Shown here piece by piece: positions 59,695-64,000 of a stretch of 64,000 nt of DNA (within the stretch, counting starts at the first letter, position 1; every line of letters starts with the position of its first letter). Made by a program: the position numbers and the translations under genes. Below the pieces are notes generated by a model. It was given only the letters and a program-made list of their open reading frames with translations. It ran no database searches and had not been told where the DNA came from. The stretch lies in assembly GCA_017509255.1 (NCBI GenBank), contig JAFWQA010000029.1, forward strand, positions 1-64,000. Reading direction: 5' to 3'. This stretch comes from Clostridia bacterium (lineage in GTDB: Bacteria; Bacillota; Clostridia; Christensenellales; Aristaeellaceae).

Positions 59695-61292
59695 GCTTTT
59701 CCTACGCCGGCGAAAAAGAAAAAACGCTGGACGGCATCTCCTTTACGCTGGAAAAGGGAGACTTTGCCGTGCTGTGCGGCGCGACGGGCAGCGGCAAAAG
59801 CACGCTGCTGCGGATGCTCAAGCGCGAGCTGACGCCCCGGGGTGAAACGGAAGGGACCGTGCTCTTCCGCGGGCGGGAGCTTTCCGCGCTGACGCCGCGG
59901 GAGGCGGCCGCGGGGATCGGCTTTGTGGCCCAGCGGCCCGATCAGCAGCTGGTAACGGATCGGGTCTGGCACGAGCTGGCCTTCGGGCTGGAGAATATCG
60001 GCTGCTCCGGGGCGGAAATGCACCGGCGCGTGGCGGAGACGGCGCAGTTCTTCGGGCTGGAGGAGCTTTTTGACAGCCGGACGGACGAGCTGTCCGGCGG
60101 GCAGAAGCAGACGGTCAACCTGGCGGCGGTCACGGCCATGCGGCCGGAGCTGCTGCTGCTGGATGAGCCGACGGCCTATCTGGACCCGGTGGCGGCCTCA
60201 GCCTTCCTGTCCGCGGTCGCCCGGCTGAACCGGGAGACCGGCATGACCGTGCTGATCGCGGAGCACCGGCTGGAGGAGGCGCTGCCCCCGGCGACAAAGG
60301 CGCTGATCATGGAAAAGGGGCGGCTGATCCGCTGCGGGACGCCGCGGGAGGTCTGCGCGGACACGGACATCGGGGAAACGGCCGCAGGCGCCATGCCGGC
60401 GGCAGTCCGGCTGTACAAGGCAAACCCCGCAGGGGATGCGTGCCCGGTAACGGTGGCCGAGGGCCGGGCGTGGCTGGAAAAGCATTTTGACGCGGAGAAG
60501 GAGCCGCGCCCCGCGCCGGAGGCGGCCGCGGAGCAAAAGGAGGAAGCGCTCAGCTTCCGGGAGGTGTATTTCCGCTATTCCCGCACGGGCAGCGACGTGC
60601 TGCGCGGCGCGTCCTTCACGGTACGCCGGGGAGAGATCTTCTGCCTGATGGGCGGCAACGGGAGCGGGAAAACCACCGCGCTGAAGGCGGCGGCCGGCCT
60701 GATCGCCCCCTACAGCGGGGAGATCCGGCTCTTCGGCAAAAAGCTGAAGGAATACAAAAACGGCACCCTGTACCGGCACGGCGTGGCCATGCTGCCGCAG
60801 GATCCGCAGACGCTTTTCCTGAAGGCGTCGGTCCGGGAGGAGCTGGCGGACTCCGGCATGAAGCCGGAGGAGCTGCCCTTCGACCTGTCCGCGCTGCTGG
60901 ACAGGCACCCCTATGACCTCTCCGGCGGGGAGCAGCAGCTGCTCGCGCTGGCCAAGGTGCTGGCCGCGGAGCCGAAGCTGCTGCTGCTGGACGAGCCCTC
61001 CAACGGGCTGGACCCGGTGTGGAAGGCGCGGATCATTCAGATCCTGAAGGACCTGAAAAAGCAGGGAATAACGGTCGTGCCGGTGACCCACGACACGGAG
61101 TTCGCCGCCGAGGCGGCAGACCGCTGCGCCCTGTTCTTCCGGGGCGGGGCGGCGTCCGTCGGGGAGCCCCGGGATTTCTTCGCGGGGAATCATTTTTACA
61201 CCACGGCGGTCAGCCGTATCACGCGCGGCATCTTCGCCGGCTGCGTGACCGTGGGGGACGCGGCCGCGCGCTGCGCGGAAAGAAAAAGGTAA
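59667..61292 (+). CDS. ECF transporter ATPase, two ABC domains in one chain
   Basis: A 541-residue fusion of the two ECF ATPases. Domain 1: Walker A GATGSGKST near 38, signature LSGGQKQTVNLA, Walker B LLLLDEPTAYLD. Domain 2: Walker A GGNGSGKTT near 330, signature LSGGEQQLLALA, Walker B LLLLDEPSNGLD. An acidic, Ala-rich linker (~280-295) joins them. The start is a GTG at 59667 with AAGGAG eight bases upstream, inside ecfT; the frame is open 138 codons further but that is antisense-free overlap with ecfT and has no ribosome site. Fused EcfA-EcfA' chains are common in dedicated (group I-like) ECF systems. Confidence 0.93.
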   Translation: MEILAVRDLSFSYAGEKEKTLDGISFTLEKGDFAVLCGATGSGKSTLLRMLKRELTPRGETEGTVLFRGRELSALTPREAAAGIGFVAQRPDQQLVTDRVWHELAFGLENIGCSGAEMHRRVAETAQFFGLEELFDSRTDELSGGQKQTVNLAAVTAMRPELLLLDEPTAYLDPVAASAFLSAVARLNRETGMTVLIAEHRLEEALPPATKALIMEKGRLIRCGTPREVCADTDIGETAAGAMPAAVRLYKANPAGDACPVTVAEGRAWLEKHFDAEKEPRPAPEAAAEQKEEALSFREVYFRYSRTGSDVLRGASFTVRRGEIFCLMGGNGSGKTTALKAAAGLIAPYSGEIRLFGKKLKEYKNGTLYRHGVAMLPQDPQTLFLKASVREELADSGMKPEELPFDLSALLDRHPYDLSGGEQQLLALAKVLAAEPKLLLLDEPSNGLDPVWKARIIQILKDLKKQGITVVPVTHDTEFAAEAADRCALFFRGGAASVGEPRDFFAGNHFYTTAVSRITRGIFAGCVTVGDAAARCAERKR

Positions 61293-61307
61293 GGAAAGGA
61301 AAAGGAA

Positions 61308-61994
61308 ATGCCGGAGAAGATCAGACGGGTCATCCGTGTGGCGGTGCCCTTTGCCGTCATGCCTGCGGCTGTGATCGCCGGAGGCCTGTTTTCCGGTGAA
61401 AGGCTTTACGCCTGGATGATCCTGCTGATGGTGATCCTGACGCAGCTACTGTTCATGGCGGGCTTTGAAAGGCGCACGGTGGGCACCCGCCGGCTGGTGA
61501 TCGCCGCGGTGATGACCGCGCTTTCCGTGCTGGGGCGCTTTGTGTTCGCGCCGCTGCCGGGCTTCAAGCCGATCACGGCGATCGTGGTCATCACGGCGGT
61601 CTGGATCGGCGGGGAGACCGGCTTCCTGGTCGGGGCGCTGTCCGCGCTGATCTCCAATTTCTTTTCGGGCCAGGGCCCGTGGACGCCCTTCCAGATGTTC
61701 GCCTGGGGCATGATCGGGCTGATCGCCGGCTATCTGGCGTCCCCGCTCAGAAGGAGCCGCGTGCTGCTGGCGCTTTACGGCATCCTGGCCGGCATCGCCT
61801 ATTCCTTCTTTATGGATATCTGGACGGTGCTGTGGTACAACGGCGGCATCAACTGGGCGCTGTATTCCGCCGCGCTGGCGACGGCGGTGCCGTATACCGT
61901 TTCCTACGCCGTCTCCAACGTGGTATTCCTCCTGCTGCTGGGGAAGCCCTTCGGAGAAAAGCTGCAGCGGGTGAAGATCAAATACGGCGTATAG
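61308..61994 (+). CDS. ECF transporter substrate-binding S component
   Basis: A 228-residue membrane protein with about six helices. Segments RRLVIAAVMTALSVLGRFVF (start of the S-component core), FKPITAIVVITAVWIGGETG and GPWTPFQMFAWGMIGLIAGY are typical of ECF S proteins; an extra N-terminal helix pair precedes them. Being last in the operon with its own T and A components suggests a dedicated system. The neighbouring transcobalamin-like protein points to a corrinoid as the vitamin; from sequence alone the S family cannot be fixed. Confidence 0.85.
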   Translation: MPEKIRRVIRVAVPFAVMPAAVIAGGLFSGERLYAWMILLMVILTQLLFMAGFERRTVGTRRLVIAAVMTALSVLGRFVFAPLPGFKPITAIVVITAVWIGGETGFLVGALSALISNFFSGQGPWTPFQMFAWGMIGLIAGYLASPLRRSRVLLALYGILAGIAYSFFMDIWTVLWYNGGINWALYSAALATAVPYTVSYAVSNVVFLLLLGKPFGEKLQRVKIKYGV

Positions 61995-62006
61995 AGGCAT
62001 ATGAAA

Positions 62007-62040
62007 ACTGCCGGGCAGAATTGCCCGGCAGTCATTTTTT
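62007..62040. terminator. Intrinsic terminator after the ECF operon
   Basis: Stem ACTGCCGGGCA / TGCCCGGCAGT (eleven pairs), loop GAAT, then CA and six T on the plus strand. It also lies directly after the convergent minus-strand gene, where TTTTCA follows. Confidence 0.92.
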
Positions 62041-62047
62041 GTATCGG

Positions 62048-62794
62048 TCAAACGCTCAGCTTCCGCTCCATGATCTGCGCGGTCAGCACATACATGACCG
62101 CGGAGAACACTATCGAGATACCCGCCTGGACCAGGAAAACGGTCCGGACGGAGGCAATGCCGTCCGTCAGTCTGAGCAGCGCCCAGTTCATCAGCGCGCT
62201 CAGCAGGATGAAGAGGGCAAAGCTGCCCAGCCCGTTCCAGCGCTTTCCCTTCAGCAGGGCGGTGGACACCACGTCTGCCAGGTAGGCGCAGGTGACAGTG
62301 GAGAACCAGGAGGCCAGCAGCCCGAAGGCGAAGGACATCAAGGTCTCCGTGTCCAGCGTGATCCGGGAGTCGATCCCCTCCAGGAACTGGGTGACCAGGG
62401 ACCACAGGTCGGCCAGGCGGCCCTCATGGGCCATCAGCATGGAAACGTCCAGCGCGCCCAGCGCGAAGAAGAAGACGGTGGCCAGCAGCAGGGAGATCCC
62501 GTTTTCAATGACCTTGGCGCCCAGGATCTTATAGCAGCTGTTGGGTGTCATGAAGAGCATGTAGCTCTGTTTGGTGTTCATGTCCCGGTGCAGGATCAGC
62601 ACGCTGGTCAGGCCGATCACGGCGACGCCGACGAAGGCCAGCAGCAGCAGGATGAACGCGCCGAGGCTGTAGATCCTTTCCCGGCCCGTCCACAGGCCGA
62701 TCATGAAGGCGAGCTGCGCCAGCGCGGCGGTGCCAAGCAGGATCAGCTTCACGCTCAGGGTTTTCCGGAATTCATATTTGATCAGGTTTTTCAT
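62048..62794 (-). CDS. ABC-2-type exporter permease
   Basis: A 248-residue membrane protein with about six helices (LILLGTAALAQLAFMIGLW; LGAFILLLLAFVGVAVIGLT; IVFSAVMYVLTAQIM). The loop HRDMNTKQSYMLFMTPNSCY is typical of permeases that pair with YtrB-like ATPases. Its start overlaps the ATPase stop by four bases. It is the third gene of the GntR-ATPase-permease operon. The transported compound is unknown; such operons often answer to cell-wall antibiotics. Confidence 0.85.
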   Translation of the reverse strand: MKNLIKYEFRKTLSVKLILLGTAALAQLAFMIGLWTGRERIYSLGAFILLLLAFVGVAVIGLTSVLILHRDMNTKQSYMLFMTPNSCYKILGAKVIENGISLLLATVFFFALGALDVSMLMAHEGRLADLWSLVTQFLEGIDSRITLDTETLMSFAFGLLASWFSTVTCAYLADVVSTALLKGKRWNGLGSFALFILLSALMNWALLRLTDGIASVRTVFLVQAGISIVFSAVMYVLTAQIMERKLSV

Positions 62795-63495
62795 GCTTCC
62801 ACCTCCACGCGGCCGTAGATGGCGCGGTAGCGGTCCGCCATGGAGACGCCCCGGCTGTCGCGCAGCTCCTCCAGGTCGTCCTCCTCGGCGAGCCGGCCTT
62901 CTTTGATAAAGACCGCCCGGTCCGCGATAGCTTCCATTTCCTCCACCAGATGGCTGGAAAGGATCAGGACCCGGTCGTCCGCGGCGAACTCCAGGATGCT
63001 TCTGCGGATCTCGTCCCGGGCCAGCAGGTCAATGCCGTTAAAGGGCTCGTCCAGCATCCAGACCTTCGCGTCCCGCGCCAGCGTCACGGCGATCTTCAGC
63101 TTGGCCATCATGCCGGAGGAGAGCTCCGGCGTTTTCAGGCCTTCCGTCAGCTCCATCCGCTCCAGCAGACGCAGATAGCGGTCATACGAAAAATCCGGAA
63201 AGAAGTCCGCGTAGTATTTTCCGACATCCTTCACGGTCATCCAGGCGTAAAAGTAAGGCTCCGTGGACATGTAGGCGATCTCCTTGCGGCTTTCGAGATC
63301 CACGGGTCTGCCGCCGAAGAGCATTTCGCCGGCGGTGGGCTTGATCAGCCCGGCGGCCATCTTCATCCAGGTCGTCTTGCCGCTGCCGTTCGGGCCGAGC
63401 ATGGCGTATACGTGTCCCGGCTCAAACCGGACGGTGATTCCGTCCACGGCTGCCTTGGAGCCGAATTTCTTTACAATGTTCCTGCTTTCCAGCAT
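62791..63495 (-). CDS. ABC exporter ATPase (YtrB-like)
   Basis: A 234-residue ATPase. Walker A GPNGSGKTT, signature LSSGMMAKLKIA, Walker B VWMLDEPFNGID and switch SSHLVEEM are present. The ATG at 63495 follows AGGAGG by ten bases; the longer frame upstream reads through the GntR gene and is not coding. It lies five bases after gntR. It works with the permease encoded next. Confidence 0.92.
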   Translation of the reverse strand: MLESRNIVKKFGSKAAVDGITVRFEPGHVYAMLGPNGSGKTTWMKMAAGLIKPTAGEMLFGGRPVDLESRKEIAYMSTEPYFYAWMTVKDVGKYYADFFPDFSYDRYLRLLERMELTEGLKTPELSSGMMAKLKIAVTLARDAKVWMLDEPFNGIDLLARDEIRRSILEFAADDRVLILSSHLVEEMEAIADRAVFIKEGRLAEEDDLEELRDSRGVSMADRYRAIYGRVEVEA

Positions 63496-63500
63496 GGGCG

Positions 63501-63854
63501 TTATTCCTCCTGTTCCCTGATAAGTGTCACGGCGCCCTCCCGGGAGATCCCCAGCAGACGCATGCGGTCCGAGAACTGCCGGACGGCGCGGAGCGCAAGC
63601 TCCTTCCTCAGCGCCGCGATCCGCTCCGCGTCCTCCGTCACAAAGGTGCCGAGCCCGCGGCGGGTCTCGCACAGGCCCTGCTTTTCCAGCTCCTGATAGA
63701 CCCGGACCGCCGTGTTCGGATTGATGGAGAAGGCGATGGCCAGGTCCCTTCCCCCGGGCAGTTTATCCCCGGGCGGGCGCTTGCCCGTTACGATGTCCGT
63801 TTCCAGAACGGTCATGACCTGCAGCCAGATCGGGCTGTTCGGATCGTACTGCAT
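63501..63854 (-). CDS. GntR-family regulator, YtrA subfamily
   Basis: A 117-residue repressor: an N-terminal winged helix (PIWLQVMTVLETDIVTGKRP; GRDLAIAFSINPNTAVRVYQ; GLCETRRGLGTFV) and a short helical C-terminal dimer segment without a ligand domain, the hallmark of YtrA. GAGGAGG precedes the ATG. A palindrome over its own promoter -10 suggests autorepression of the whole operon. Confidence 0.92.
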   Translation of the reverse strand: MQYDPNSPIWLQVMTVLETDIVTGKRPPGDKLPGGRDLAIAFSINPNTAVRVYQELEKQGLCETRRGLGTFVTEDAERIAALRKELALRAVRQFSDRMRLLGISREGAVTLIREQEE

Positions 63855-63877
63855 CGCTCATCCTCCTCAAAGACTTA

Positions 63878-63899
63878 GTGCACTATTGCAATAGTACAC
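63878..63899. promoter_or_regulatory. Probable GntR/YtrA operator
   Basis: 22-bp near-perfect palindrome GTGCACTATTG / CAATAGTACAC with one mismatch, covering the -10 box of the gntR promoter. Confidence 0.8.
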
Positions 63900-63919
63900 C
63901 TCAAAAAAGGCGCTGTCAA
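63891..63919 (-). promoter_or_regulatory. Promoter of the gntR-ABC operon
   Basis: Minus strand: perfect TTGACA (63919-63914), 17-base spacer, TACTAT (63896-63891), overlapping the operator. Confidence 0.82.
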
Positions 63920-63959
63920 CCCCCTTTTTCCGAAAAAACGGAGGAGAGGAGAGCAAAGC

Positions 63960-64000
63960 GTGCAAACCTTTACACAGCACTCTGAACCGGTCGCTTCCGC
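63960..64000 (+). CDS. Possible 5' end of a gene continuing past the window
   Basis: A purine-rich ribosome-site-like stretch (GGAGGAGAGGAG) precedes a GTG at 63960 and an open frame to the edge (VQTFTQHSEPVAS). Thirteen codons are too few to identify it. Confidence 0.3.
   Translation, partial: MQTFTQHSEPVAS

Noticed and set aside
62795..63672. Longer start of the YtrB-like ATPase running into gntR
   Set aside because: The extra residues are the out-of-frame shadow of gntR; the ATG at 63495 has AGGAGG.

Overview
The window looks like a chromosome segment of a G+C-rich, anaerobic, Gram-positive fibre degrader of the class Clostridia, probably from a rumen or gut. The grounds are: strong AGGAGG ribosome sites and TTGACA/TATAAT promoters; direct meso-diaminopimelate synthesis by Ddh; CIRCE and a lysine riboswitch; a class III ribonucleotide reductase; ECF-type vitamin import; and CUT1 sugar transporters encoded without an ATPase. 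Christensenellales/Aristaeellaceae or Lachnospiraceae-like lineages would fit, but no rRNA is present and this is inference. I see no tRNA, rRNA, insertion sequence, prophage or CRISPR array.

Layout. 1-1.79 kb: an A+T-richer segment on the minus strand with a partial dinB, an AraC regulator and the first codons of a lost divergent gene. It joins abruptly to a headless S9 peptidase fragment. 2.4-7.5 kb: an AraC regulator, a MATE exporter and an unusual signal-less GH10-GH9 fusion enzyme. 7.6-13.2 kb: mnmM, then mrfA-mrfB-TPR-lepB (DNA repair and signal peptidase). 13.3-14.7 kb: a DUF4956/VTC-domain pair. 14.85-21.1 kb: a xylan/glucan locus with a minus-strand sugar importer (two permeases and a binding protein), a cytoplasmic GH10, a lipoprotein GH5 and then a MATE gene. 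22.6-29.4 kb: the complete F1Fo ATP synthase operon atpIBEFHAGDC. 29.4-35.9 kb: M18 aminopeptidase, L,D-transpeptidase, a secreted cysteine-hydrolase-like protein, and dapA-dapB-ddh. 36.2-42.3 kb: a second sugar importer with its AraC regulator and a third MATE gene. 42.4-46.8 kb: the anaerobic ribonucleotide reductase locus. 46.9-49.7 kb: a lysine-riboswitch-controlled amino-acid ABC transporter. 49.7-56.2 kb: a PlsC-like protein, an HD-GYP/GGDEF protein, a GH2 beta-glucuronidase and a CIRCE-controlled Hsp20. 56.5-62.0 kb: an acyl-ACP thioesterase and an ECF transporter preceded by a transcobalamin-like surface protein. 62.0-63.9 kb: an autoregulated YtrA-type GntR/ABC operon.

How the genes work together. 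Secreted GH5 and enzymes outside the window would release oligosaccharides. These would be imported by the two LplB/YtcP-type transporters and cut in the cytoplasm by the two signal-less GH10 enzymes (one fused to GH9) and the GH2 glucuronidase. The ATP synthase has a c subunit with a two-carboxylate Na+-type site and an epsilon subunit lacking its C-terminal domain, suggesting sodium coupling and altered inhibition. The ribonucleotide reductase locus joins a redoxin domain to NrdD and places beside it a thioredoxin reductase that lacks the usual NADPH phosphate-binding motif, suggesting a self-contained electron path to dNTP synthesis.

The most promising candidates for something not yet described are the NrdD-redoxin/TrxB module, the membrane-hairpin transcobalamin-like protein coupled to an ECF transporter, and the intracellular GH10-GH9 enzyme.
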